A DNA stretch of 64,000 nt from Thalassospira profundimaris (GTDB lineage Bacteria > Pseudomonadota > Alphaproteobacteria > Rhodospirillales > Thalassospiraceae), in contig NZ_JPWH01000013.1 in NCBI RefSeq assembly GCF_003326755.1, positions 1 through 64,000 of the forward strand, written 5' to 3'. Under the pieces are notes generated by a model. It was not told the origin of the DNA. It did no database searches and saw only the letters and a list, made by a program, of their open reading frames with translations. Of this stretch, positions 1-7,684 are shown in pieces. How positions within the stretch are numbered: the first letter of the stretch is position 1; each line of letters starts with the position of its first letter. Both the position numbers and the translations under genes were made by a program.

Positions 1-91
1 TTTTACCTCAATTAATGAGTCCTGAGCCTAGGCAAAATCGCCCATCGCGTCGAACAGCTCAATATGACAACATCAAAGACAGGAAAAGATA

Positions 92-700
92 ATGGATAAT
101 CCTTTTATCGGAATGCTGGCATGCTTCGGATTTAATTTCCCCCCACGTAACTGGGCGTGGTGCGCCGGTCAGTTTGAAACCATTAGCAGCAACACGGCAC
201 TTTACTCCCTACTCGGCACGCAATTTGGCGGCGATGGCAGAAGCACTTTCCAATATCCTGATTTACGCGGACGGGTTGCCATGGGCTACGGCACCGGTAT
301 TGGTTTATATCCCAGACAGATGGGCCAGATACTTGGAACAGAAACAACCACACTGAACACAACAAATATGCCACCACATAGTCATACCGCGACATTTACA
401 CCGACATCAGGCGGGTTCGTTGCCAGCGTCCAGGTATCTATGTCGCCAGCAACCAAGCCTCAAGCTGCAGATGGATACTTTATTGGCTCAAATAGCCCGT
501 TTGGAGGAAATCCGGTATTTGTCGAAGACCCGGATACCTCCTCTCTGGTGGAACTTGGCGGTGTTTCCGCCGCAGGTGGTGCTACTGGAACAGTTACCGT
601 AGGTACGAGCGGAGACGGAATCGCCTTCAATAATATGCAGCCTTCTCTGGGCGTAAACTGGTGCATTGCACTACAAGGGCTATATCCGTCAAGAAACTGA
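92..700 (+). CDS. Tail-collar domain protein (Mdp-like)
   Basis: A 202-residue protein that opens with a phage tail-collar fold. The N-terminal segment has the typical NWAWCAGQ, a GGDGRSTFQYPDLRGR stretch around residues 45-62, and a GTETTTL/NMPPHSH segment near residues 82-100. The rest is Gly/Thr/Ser rich and beta-like, ending in a second collar-like signature (NNMQPSLGVNWCIALQG). No other phage gene is near, so this resembles the stand-alone microcystin-dependent-protein (Mdp) type found in many bacterial chromosomes, whose role is poorly known. An AGGAAAAG site precedes the ATG. A strong terminator follows at once. The family is clear; the function is not. Confidence 0.85.
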   Translation: MDNPFIGMLACFGFNFPPRNWAWCAGQFETISSNTALYSLLGTQFGGDGRSTFQYPDLRGRVAMGYGTGIGLYPRQMGQILGTETTTLNTTNMPPHSHTATFTPTSGGFVASVQVSMSPATKPQAADGYFIGSNSPFGGNPVFVEDPDTSSLVELGGVSAAGGATGTVTVGTSGDGIAFNNMQPSLGVNWCIALQGLYPSRN

Positions 701-706
701 TTATGG

Positions 707-748
707 AAAAGGAAGGGCTGGGAATATCATCCCACCCCTTCCTTTTTT
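707..748. terminator. Bidirectional rho-independent terminator
   Basis: An 11-bp perfect stem (707-717 paired with 736-746) with a shorter inner stem (719-723 with 730-734) and runs of A and T on the two sides. It sits between the convergent tail-collar and GNAT genes and can stop both. Confidence 0.85.
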
Positions 749-755
749 CGTGGTG

Positions 756-1301
756 TTATTGTCGGGGTGCGGATACCGGCATTTGGGAAATATCACGTTT
801 CATTAAAATATGGGCGGCTCCTGCCGGATCGGAAACAGGGATAAAGTCATAACTTTGCAGAAAAGCCATCAGCGCGGGTTTTGTAACAGGACACGTTACG
901 ATTAAAGGACACTTCCCCTGGTCACAGGCAGCCACAAGCGCCCTGATGATGATTTTGCCAAATCCTTTGCCCTGTGCCTTTTGAACAAAACCAAGGTCAA
1001 CCAGCCGCGCACTTTCACCATCCCATTCCAGACTGAGCTTGCCAATCGACTGTCCATTTTTTTCAACAATGAAATAGGCCGCATTGGGAAACATTTCACC
1101 ATATGCACCACTTTGCGCCAGCAACTGCATTTCCATCAAATGCTCGACCTGATCGCGAGACAGCTTCGGGTGCTCTTTAAGCGCGGAAAACTTGTCATCA
1201 CTTATTTTGCGCAGAAACGGAGAATCGCTTTTACGCGCAGGTCGAACAGCAATTCCGCCCGGCAGGTTTTTTAATCCATTCAGCATCTTGCAGTCATCCA
1301 T
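756..1301 (-). CDS. GNAT family N-acetyltransferase
   Basis: About 181 residues from the ATG at 1301; a TTG 18 bases upstream could also start it. The acetyl-CoA binding loop is visible as Q(K)AQGKGFGKIIIRALV in the second half, preceded by a beta strand ARLVDLGFV, which is the usual GNAT core. The substrate cannot be told. It is convergent with the tail-collar gene; GNAT genes are often found beside Mdp genes in other bacteria, so a shared locus is plausible but not shown here. Confidence 0.8.
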   Translation of the reverse strand: MDDCKMLNGLKNLPGGIAVRPARKSDSPFLRKISDDKFSALKEHPKLSRDQVEHLMEMQLLAQSGAYGEMFPNAAYFIVEKNGQSIGKLSLEWDGESARLVDLGFVQKAQGKGFGKIIIRALVAACDQGKCPLIVTCPVTKPALMAFLQSYDFIPVSDPAGAAHILMKRDISQMPVSAPRQ

Positions 1302-1422
1302 TGAAAAGTTGAGAAACAAAACTAATTCAACAAAAAGTTGTATATATGCATATAATAGAACTCATCAAAATACTCAATAAAAACGATAATTTTTGAATAT
1401 GAAATTTTCTCAGGAATTAATC

Positions 1423-1978
1423 ATGACAATAACACACGCTTTAGTTGTTTCCATTTTTAAATTTATGGCTGACTGCGGCCTTGTCATACTGGAAGGAAAC
1501 ATTGAGGAAAGTTTTCCGCCGGACGTCCTGATTGATCACGGCACGCTTCGGATAGATTATGGAAAGCTGCTTTATCCTGGTGATATTCTGCATGAGGCAG
1601 GACATCTTGCCGTCATGTCACCAGAGAGCCGGAACAGGGCACATGTGAATATCGGCACGAACGGCGGCGAGGAAATGGCGGCCCTGGCCTGGTCTTATGC
1701 TGCCAGCCTGTGAAATCGGCCTTGATGCAGATATTGTATTCCACGAATCCGGCTACAAAGGTGAAGGCCCCTGGTTGTCTGAGCATTTCCAGAATGTCGG
1801 CAACATTGGCGTCCCGCTACTGGTATTTTTCGACATGACAGATGCCAGCATGCCCACCCCGGCAAGCGGGGTATCGCAAGATGAAATAATCCTTTTCCCC
1901 AAAATGCGCATGTGGTTGCGCCAAATGCCCGATTTTTCAGAACAAAGCTGTCATCATGAATCACGTCACGAATCATAA
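1423..1978 (+). pseudogene. HEAGH-motif protein gene split by a frameshift
   Basis: Two reading frames join into one recognisable protein. The first, from the ATG at 1423 (AGGA 8 bases upstream), carries GDILHEAGHLAVMSP, an HExxH-type putative zinc site, and ends with GEEMAALAWSYAASL and a stop at 1713. The second frame, open by 1697, continues with ACEIGLDADIVFHESGYKG and ends in FPKMRMWLRQ, the C-terminal half of the same family. Removing one base near 1700-1703 restores WSYAAACEIGL. The cause is a real one-base insertion or a sequencing error. A zincin-like fold is an inference from HEAGH. The 3' end overlaps the start of the dioxygenase gene. Confidence 0.7.
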
Positions 1979-2810
1979 CCGGATAAAAACGACCGGATAC
2001 TGCCACCTCCCGGGGGCAGCAGATCGTCAGGACATCGATTTCCTATCTCACCGGCTGGATCAACTCACCGACAAGCTGATATCCGATCACCAGCAAGGCC
2101 ATCAAATTACCGATTGCTGTATCATTCCGATATGTACAGGCAACCAAAAACCGCAGCCCGCCGCATTTCGCATCAACCAATTGCTGGCACATGACCCGAT
2201 ACTGGCCCTGTATTTTCTGGGCCATCCCGCGGTGATCAGCCTGGGCAAGAAATTATGCGGCGAGAATGCCGTGCCAATTTATTTATCGGCCCAATTTCGC
2301 ACCCTGGGTGAACGCAATACAATCAACTGGCATCAGGATATGGTGCATGACCGGCAAGGACCGGTTTATACTGTGGGCCTGTATCTGGACGACGCCAAAG
2401 ATCTTGACGGCGCCCTGCGCATCATCCCGGGAACCCAGCATTCCCGGGCAAATATCGCACCCCTTACAAATGATTGCGTTAACTCACAATGTATCCCGGC
2501 CCGGCGCGGCGACATCATTACCCATGACGTCATGCTGGTTCACTGTTCTGACAATCTGACCCAAATGCAACGGCGGCGTACACTCTATGTCGAGTTCCGG
2601 TCCCCTGAACAGGCTTTGAAAAACACAACGATGACCCGTGACTGGATAAAAGCACAACAAAACCTACTTGGACGGGCTGAAAGTTTTTATCGCCGCGCGA
2701 GAAAATCACAACATCTGGAAAACACCACGTTTCCCGAAACGATCACGCATCCGCACGCCACACAAATTCGACTGGAAGCAGCAAATTACTGCGATAGAAC
2801 CAATGTGTAA
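1956..2810 (+). CDS. Phytanoyl-CoA dioxygenase (PhyH) family protein
   Basis: A 284-residue putative Fe(II)/2-oxoglutarate dioxygenase. The iron ligands are visible as the HxD of NWHQDMVHD and a distal His in THDVMLVHCSDNL. The RRRTLYVEF that follows supplies the Arg expected to bind 2-oxoglutarate. The LYLDDA..DGALRIIPGTQHS stretch between them is typical of PhyH proteins. The substrate is unknown. The start overlaps the 3' end of the frameshifted HEAGH gene by 23 bases, which suggests translational coupling of the pair. Confidence 0.8.
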   Translation: MNHVTNHNRIKTTGYCHLPGAADRQDIDFLSHRLDQLTDKLISDHQQGHQITDCCIIPICTGNQKPQPAAFRINQLLAHDPILALYFLGHPAVISLGKKLCGENAVPIYLSAQFRTLGERNTINWHQDMVHDRQGPVYTVGLYLDDAKDLDGALRIIPGTQHSRANIAPLTNDCVNSQCIPARRGDIITHDVMLVHCSDNLTQMQRRRTLYVEFRSPEQALKNTTMTRDWIKAQQNLLGRAESFYRRARKSQHLENTTFPETITHPHATQIRLEAANYCDRTNV

Positions 2811-2888
2811 CCGCTGGCTTTATCCGCAATACATTTATTCATTAAGACAAAAAACATCCGTTTGGCGCACAAAACCGCCAACAGCATC

Positions 2889-3332
2889 TTAATCGCCCGT
2901 CTTGCGTGCCTCGGTGAATTTACGAAAAACCTCAAGCGTTTCCGCGCTGACATGATGCTCGATCCCCTCGGCATCAAACTCGGCAATTTTGGCATCCAGG
3001 CCGAGTGCGATCAGGAAGTCATACACGATCTGATGGCGTTCGCGGCATTTGTCGGCCAGCGCCTGGCCGGCCTCGGTCAGGAAAATGGAGCGGTAAGGAC
3101 GGCTGGAGACAAAGCCGTCGCGTTCCAGCCGTTTGATGGTATTGTTCACCGTGGCCGGGGTCACGCCAAAACGTTCTGCCAGGGATACGGCACGGGCCTC
3201 GCCTTCCTCGACGATCAGATCGGCAATCATTTCCACATAATCTTCGGTGACTTCACGCGCATGGGCATCGCGCAGTCTGGCGAAGGTTTCGGCATGATTT
3301 TCCTTGGTTGGAAGCACGGCCCCACCGGCCAT
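2889..3332 (-). CDS. mntR: Manganese-responsive regulator MntR (DtxR family)
   Basis: A 147-residue DtxR/MntR-type repressor. An N-terminal winged helix (EDYVEMIADLIVEEGEA..LAERFGVTPATVNNTIKRLERDG) is followed by a metal-binding dimerisation helix region with ERHQIVYDFLIALGLD and EGIEHHVS, the usual metal-ligand segments. It has no SH3-like third domain, as in MntR. In this family Mn(II) activates DNA binding to repress Mn uptake genes; no transporter gene is beside it here. It lies 98 bases downstream of the siderophore-interacting protein gene, with an MntR-like palindrome in the gap. Confidence 0.85.
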   Translation of the reverse strand: MAGGAVLPTKENHAETFARLRDAHAREVTEDYVEMIADLIVEEGEARAVSLAERFGVTPATVNNTIKRLERDGFVSSRPYRSIFLTEAGQALADKCRERHQIVYDFLIALGLDAKIAEFDAEGIEHHVSAETLEVFRKFTEARKTGD

Positions 3333-3391
3333 TCCCGTCTCCCGCTTTTGAACGACTGTTTTGTCATATCAATTTCAAAAGCAAAAATCAA

Positions 3392-3407
3392 TTTAGCATG
3401 GGCTAAC
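3392..3407. promoter_or_regulatory. Putative MntR operator
   Basis: The inverted repeat TTAGC-ATGG-GCTAA (3393-3406) lies about 60 bases upstream of the mntR start. It resembles the TAGC/GCTA half-sites of known MntR boxes and suggests autoregulation. Similarity judged by eye. Confidence 0.45.
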
Positions 3408-3429
3408 TTTTTGCAGTGTGATCAAACAC

Positions 3430-4548
3430 TCACCCGTCCTGCCCTTCCGCCCGCCAGAATGTCATGACCAGGCACTGATCGCGGCCCAGGCCGCATTCCT
3501 TGCGGAAATGCTGTTGCAACTGGCGGTGTACCGCCTGTTCGCTGGCGGTCCAGCAAAAGATACGGCGCCCGTCATCCGGCAACGCCACATCGCACACCGC
3601 CGTGGCAAAATCCGCCCGATTGGCACGGCCAGACTGCCCGTGTCCGGCACTGCCTCCGGCAGAGGTGCCATCGCGAAACACCCAGACAGTTTCAAAGCCG
3701 GGATGGGCAGGAATGTCGATTTTTGCTCCGGGACCTGAAACCTCGAAAATCACCTGGCCGGTTTTATCGGTCGGCAATGCCTCCAGATAATGGCAAACAG
3801 CCGGAATGCCGGTTTCATCTGCGGCAAACAGATACCAGTCGGCATCGGGCAAGTCATTGCCAATCGGGCCGGTCACACCAACAAGCTGCCCTGGCGCGGC
3901 ATGACCGGCAAAGCGCGATGCCGGGCCGTTATCCCCATGAAGGACAAAATCAATGTCCATCCAGCCTTCATCCACATTGATCCGCCGGATGGTATAAGTC
4001 CGCTGTTCCACCCGGTTTTCACCTGTCGGCCACACCAGCATGCCATTTTCGCCCAGGCCAGGCCATTGCGGCATGGTCTCGCCCTGGGGCGGAACAAGCA
4101 GGCGCACATGAATACCACTTCCCGCCCGATACGGGGAAAGGTCATCGCCATGCAGGCGCAAACGGCGCATATCCGGACCAAGGTCGGTCACATTTCCCAC
4201 GGTCAGTTCCCGGAAATTGGGCAGCTTGCCATTTGCTGCACGCCCCCGCCCCGCCCCCTGCCAGCGGCAATTGACATCAGCCCCCGGCACCATCCGGTCA
4301 ATCAGGGTGATGATATTGGTCTGAAGCTGGCTGACACCGGTATCGGTCGGCGCTGCCACGGTAATGCCGAGTTTTTGATCACCAGTCCCCAGCCGAAACG
4401 TGCCTGGCCCGGCGGCAATCACCGTGATCTCGCCATTCTGCTGCACATCACAATCATGCTCGCGATAAAAATCACATAACAGATCCATCGCCGCCGCAGG
4501 GTCGGGTACACGGACCTGTGTCGTTGCATGAAGCTCGGTCGAAGTCAT
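3430..4548 (-). CDS. Siderophore-interacting flavoprotein (DUF2218 + SIP)
   Basis: A 372-residue cytoplasmic ferric-siderophore reductase candidate. Residues 1-95 match the DUF2218 domain often fused to these proteins. After a linker comes a ViuB/SIP FAD-binding beta-barrel with MRRLRLHGDDL and the RTYTIRR motif, then an NAD(P)H domain (WYLFAADETGIPAV) and a C-terminal RIFCWTASEQAVHRQLQQ segment. The family reduces ferric siderophores to release iron. A Fur-like box lies 47 bases before the start, consistent with iron repression. It is followed by mntR. Confidence 0.9.
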   Translation of the reverse strand: MTSTELHATTQVRVPDPAAAMDLLCDFYREHDCDVQQNGEITVIAAGPGTFRLGTGDQKLGITVAAPTDTGVSQLQTNIITLIDRMVPGADVNCRWQGAGRGRAANGKLPNFRELTVGNVTDLGPDMRRLRLHGDDLSPYRAGSGIHVRLLVPPQGETMPQWPGLGENGMLVWPTGENRVEQRTYTIRRINVDEGWMDIDFVLHGDNGPASRFAGHAAPGQLVGVTGPIGNDLPDADWYLFAADETGIPAVCHYLEALPTDKTGQVIFEVSGPGAKIDIPAHPGFETVWVFRDGTSAGGSAGHGQSGRANRADFATAVCDVALPDDGRRIFCWTASEQAVHRQLQQHFRKECGLGRDQCLVMTFWRAEGQDG

Positions 4549-4594
4549 AACGCTATCCGCCTGTTGGAATCAGAAAACCTCTTTTTATTACAAA

Positions 4595-4609
4595 TGAAAA
4601 TCATTCGCA
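4595..4609. promoter_or_regulatory. Putative Fur box
   Basis: TGAAAATCATTCGCA matches the 7-1-7 Fur consensus at 11 of 14 defined positions, counted by eye. It sits between the divergent siderophore-interacting protein gene and the GNAT gene at 4699, so it may control both. Confidence 0.55.
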
Positions 4610-4698
4610 AATTTTTGTGGCGAATAATGTCGATATTCTTTTTTCTGGCCGGGGAAATGCGTTATTCCATAGCATTCTCCACACGATTTGATGGACAT

Positions 4699-5583
4699 AT
4701 GATGACCCCTGCCGAAAAAATCCGCCGCCTCCGCCCCCATGACCTCGCGACCATGCAGCAATGGGCCGCAACAGAGGGCTGGAACCCCGGCCATGCCGAC
4801 GGCACAATTTTTTCGACCACCGACCCGGAAGGATTTTGGGGCCTGTTTGACAAAAAGGGCCTTGTCGCAACCCTGTCACTTGTCACCTACAGTGCCGATT
4901 TTGCCTTCATCGGGTTTTATATCTGCCGCCCGGACCGGCGCGGTCAGGGGCTGGGTCTGCGCCTGTGGAACAGCGTGCTGGAAGATGCGGTTGCCCAGAC
5001 CATTGGCCTGGATGGCGTGGTGGACCAGCAGGAAAATTATGCCAAATCGGGTTTTGTGCTGGCCCATCGCAATATCCGCATGGCGGGCATTCTGCCCACC
5101 CCGTCCGATGTCACTCCATCCGATGTCACCCCGCCCGACGATTTATATGAACTGCAGATCGGCGATATTGCCGTTGTGGATGCCTATGAGCAAAGCCTGC
5201 ACCTGTTTGGCGAATCGCGGCTATCGTTCCTCAAAGGCTGGATCGGCAGTGAAAAACACACCGCCCTTGCCCTGTATGGCCCGATGGGCCTTCGCGGGTA
5301 TGGCGTGATCCGCCCCTGTCTGGATGGTCATAAAATCGGCCCGCTTTTTGCTGAAAATGAAGCCGACGCCCATTGCCTGTTTCAGGCGCTGTTGGCACGG
5401 CGTGAAAACAGCCAGGACCGCCCGGTTTACCTGGATATTCCCGAACCGAACACAGCTGCCGCCGGGCTTGCGGCACATTACGGGATGACGGCAGTGTTTG
5501 AAACGGCACGGATGTATCGCGGGCCCGATCCAAAACTGGATCTTGACCGTATTTTTGGCATCACCAGTTTTGAACTGGGCTAA
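4699..5583 (+). CDS. Two-domain GNAT acetyltransferase
   Basis: About 294 residues from the ATG at 4699. Upstream codons stay open but cover the Fur-like promoter region and do not look coding. The N-terminal GNAT domain carries FIGFYICRPDRRGQGLGLRLWNSV with the R/QxxGxG acetyl-CoA loop. A second C-terminal domain (roughly residues 150-285; GYGVIRPC..IGPLFAENE..A) matches the Acetyltransf_18 arrangement of YitH-like proteins. The substrate is unknown. Its place opposite an iron-reductase gene across a Fur-like site suggests iron-linked expression, which is inference. Confidence 0.8.
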   Translation: MMTPAEKIRRLRPHDLATMQQWAATEGWNPGHADGTIFSTTDPEGFWGLFDKKGLVATLSLVTYSADFAFIGFYICRPDRRGQGLGLRLWNSVLEDAVAQTIGLDGVVDQQENYAKSGFVLAHRNIRMAGILPTPSDVTPSDVTPPDDLYELQIGDIAVVDAYEQSLHLFGESRLSFLKGWIGSEKHTALALYGPMGLRGYGVIRPCLDGHKIGPLFAENEADAHCLFQALLARRENSQDRPVYLDIPEPNTAAAGLAAHYGMTAVFETARMYRGPDPKLDLDRIFGITSFELG

Positions 5584-5823
5584 CACATGCCGCCCTCATT
5601 ACTTGCAATTGAAAAGCGGATCACACAATCTAAAATGAGCGTATCCATGATATCGTATCCTCAAATGAGGATAGCGACAGATCGCGTGGCAGGGCATTTT
5701 GCAGGTGGGGAATAAAATCGGTTTGACTATGGAAATCGACTGGCACATCACCAATTACTTGTATATTGGCACAAAACCGCCCCGTTTGATCTGGTAAACC
5801 ACAACAGATAGCAGTCATACAGA

Positions 5824-6597
5824 ATGGATATTGCAACACTCATTGGAATTATTGCCGGAATGGCCGTCATTGTCGGTGCCATTTTCATGGGTGGCAGCCT
5901 TGGTGCCTTTATCGATGTGCCGTCCATTATGGTGGTTTTCGGCGGCACGGCGGCGGCAACGCTGATCAAGTTTCCGATGCGCGATGTTATCAAATCGATG
6001 AAAACCGGCATTGCTATTGCCTTTAAGAACCCCAAGGAAGACCCGCAATCCATTTACGACAAGGCAATGGAGCTGTCGGCACTCGTGCGCAAAAACGGCC
6101 TTTTGGGTCTGGAAAGTGTCGAGATTGAAAACGAGGTGATGAAGCGCGGCATCCGCATGTGTGTGGACGGGCATAGTGGCGAGGTGGTCAGAAGCTCCGT
6201 TTCCGCCGAGGTTGCCAAATCGATCCAGCGCGACGAGCTGGGCGAACTGATGTTTCGCGGCATTGGCGAAACCGCCCCGGCCTTTGGCATGATCGGCACC
6301 CTGGTTGGTCTGGTGCAAATGCTGGCAAACCTGTCGGACCCGGCCGCCATTGGCCCGGCAATGGCGATTGCCATGCTCACCACCTTTTACGGGGCCGTGC
6401 TGGCAAATCTGATCGCCATTCCCATTGCCGACAAACTGGCCCTGAAAGTTGAACAATTACGCAACACCAAGGAACTTATTGTTGAATCGGTCGTTCAAAT
6501 ACAGGCCAGCCAAAGCCCGATGGTGATGAAAGAAATTCTTGGTCCCTATTTGCCCGGTGGCATTCCGGCGGATACCGAAGCTGCCGAAGGCGCCTGA
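5824..6597 (+). CDS. motA: Flagellar motor stator protein MotA/PomA
   Basis: A 257-residue inner-membrane stator subunit. Two transmembrane segments lie near the N-terminus (residues 4-24 and 30-48), a cytoplasmic loop carries charged residues (KSIQRDELGELMFRGIGETAP), and the two C-terminal membrane helices read AFGMIGTLVGLVQML and AMAIAMLTTFYGAVLANL. The short loop and sequence are nearer the sodium-type PomA than enterobacterial MotA, but the coupling ion cannot be settled by eye. The partner motB follows after 70 bases. Confidence 0.9.
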   Translation: MDIATLIGIIAGMAVIVGAIFMGGSLGAFIDVPSIMVVFGGTAAATLIKFPMRDVIKSMKTGIAIAFKNPKEDPQSIYDKAMELSALVRKNGLLGLESVEIENEVMKRGIRMCVDGHSGEVVRSSVSAEVAKSIQRDELGELMFRGIGETAPAFGMIGTLVGLVQMLANLSDPAAIGPAMAIAMLTTFYGAVLANLIAIPIADKLALKVEQLRNTKELIVESVVQIQASQSPMVMKEILGPYLPGGIPADTEAAEGA

Positions 6598-6667
6598 TCG
6601 CGTAACGGCGAACAGCCCGCCCCGGCCCGCCATTTCTGTTTTCACATAACCCGGATAATCTTGTCTC

Positions 6668-7567
6668 ATGGCCAATAAACCCGCAGCAGGCGCACCCGCA
6701 TGGATGGCGACATTTGCCGACCTGATGTCGCTGTTGCTGGTGCTGTTTGTATTGCTGCTGACATTTGCCGAAATGGATGTGGTGAAATACAAGGCCATTG
6801 CCGGATCGGTCAAATCCGCCTTTGGCTTTGCCAAGGATGACCAGTTGGCCGGGGTGATTGAAATGGACGGGTCGCTGCTGGGCAAGGCGATTAAAAACCC
6901 CTCGCCCGATACGCCGCGCGTTGTGACCGAATTGCCGCCGGTTCAAACACCCAAAGTCGAAATCGAAAAAACCGATACCGGGCAGGAACAGGCAGAAAAA
7001 CTCCAAGATACCCTGGGCACCGTTCTGAAAAAGATGGGATTGAACGACCAGATCGGGATCGAGCGAAAGGGCGACGAAGTTGTAATGCGCTTTCCCGACG
7101 AAATCGCCTTTCCATCCGGTTCCTCGAAAATGACGGAAAATTTCGGGGCCATTCTGGACCGGGTTTTACCGGTGATCAAACAAACCGAGGGGACTGTGAT
7201 CGTTGCCGGTCATACCGACAATATTCCGCTGTCATCCTCGTCATTTTTTCAGTCCAACTGGGATCTTTCCGCCTCGCGCGCGACATCGGTGCTGCACTGG
7301 ATGATCGACAAGGACCATATGGACCCCAAACGCCTGATCCTGCAGGGATTTGGCGACAGCCGCCCGATTGCCGATAACGACACGCCCGAAGGCCGTGCGA
7401 AAAACCGCCGGGTGGAACTGACCATCATTCTGGAAGATCCCGCTGCCAGCAAAAATGCGCCGGCGACAAACGCCCCCTCCGGCGATGCGGAACAAAGTAC
7501 CGCCCCGGCAGTGGAAGAACAGAGCAACCGTCCCGGTACAGGGTTTATCCGCCGCGCACGGCCCTGA
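6668..7567 (+). CDS. motB: Flagellar motor stator protein MotB/PomB (OmpA domain)
   Basis: A 299-residue stator partner. A single N-terminal membrane helix contains the ion-binding Asp in ATFADLMSLLLVLFVLLLTF (residues 13-32). A linker follows, then a peptidoglycan-binding OmpA-like domain with VAGHTDNIPL and FGDSRPIADNDTPEGRAKNRRVEL around residues 178-255. With MotA it should form the torque-generating channel. The C-terminal tail (about 45 residues) is Pro/Ala/Ser rich and poorly structured. Confidence 0.92.
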   Translation: MANKPAAGAPAWMATFADLMSLLLVLFVLLLTFAEMDVVKYKAIAGSVKSAFGFAKDDQLAGVIEMDGSLLGKAIKNPSPDTPRVVTELPPVQTPKVEIEKTDTGQEQAEKLQDTLGTVLKKMGLNDQIGIERKGDEVVMRFPDEIAFPSGSSKMTENFGAILDRVLPVIKQTEGTVIVAGHTDNIPLSSSSFFQSNWDLSASRATSVLHWMIDKDHMDPKRLILQGFGDSRPIADNDTPEGRAKNRRVELTIILEDPAASKNAPATNAPSGDAEQSTAPAVEEQSNRPGTGFIRRARP

Positions 7568-7684
7568 TTGTAGAGCGACCTGAAAATCCGGGCATGAAAA
7601 ATAGATTGTGCTTGCCTCTGCACAAATCGGTATATATCACCATATTCAATGGTATAGTTTTCTCTCAGGATATGCTGCAGTCAA

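Noticed and set aside
92..700. Prophage at the left edge
   Set aside because: Only one phage-like domain is present; no capsid, terminase, integrase or lysis genes are nearby, and such collar proteins occur alone in chromosomes.
5815..6456. 213-codon open frame opposite motA
   Set aside because: Shadow of the motA coding frame; His/Asn/Gly-rich translation and no supporting start signals.
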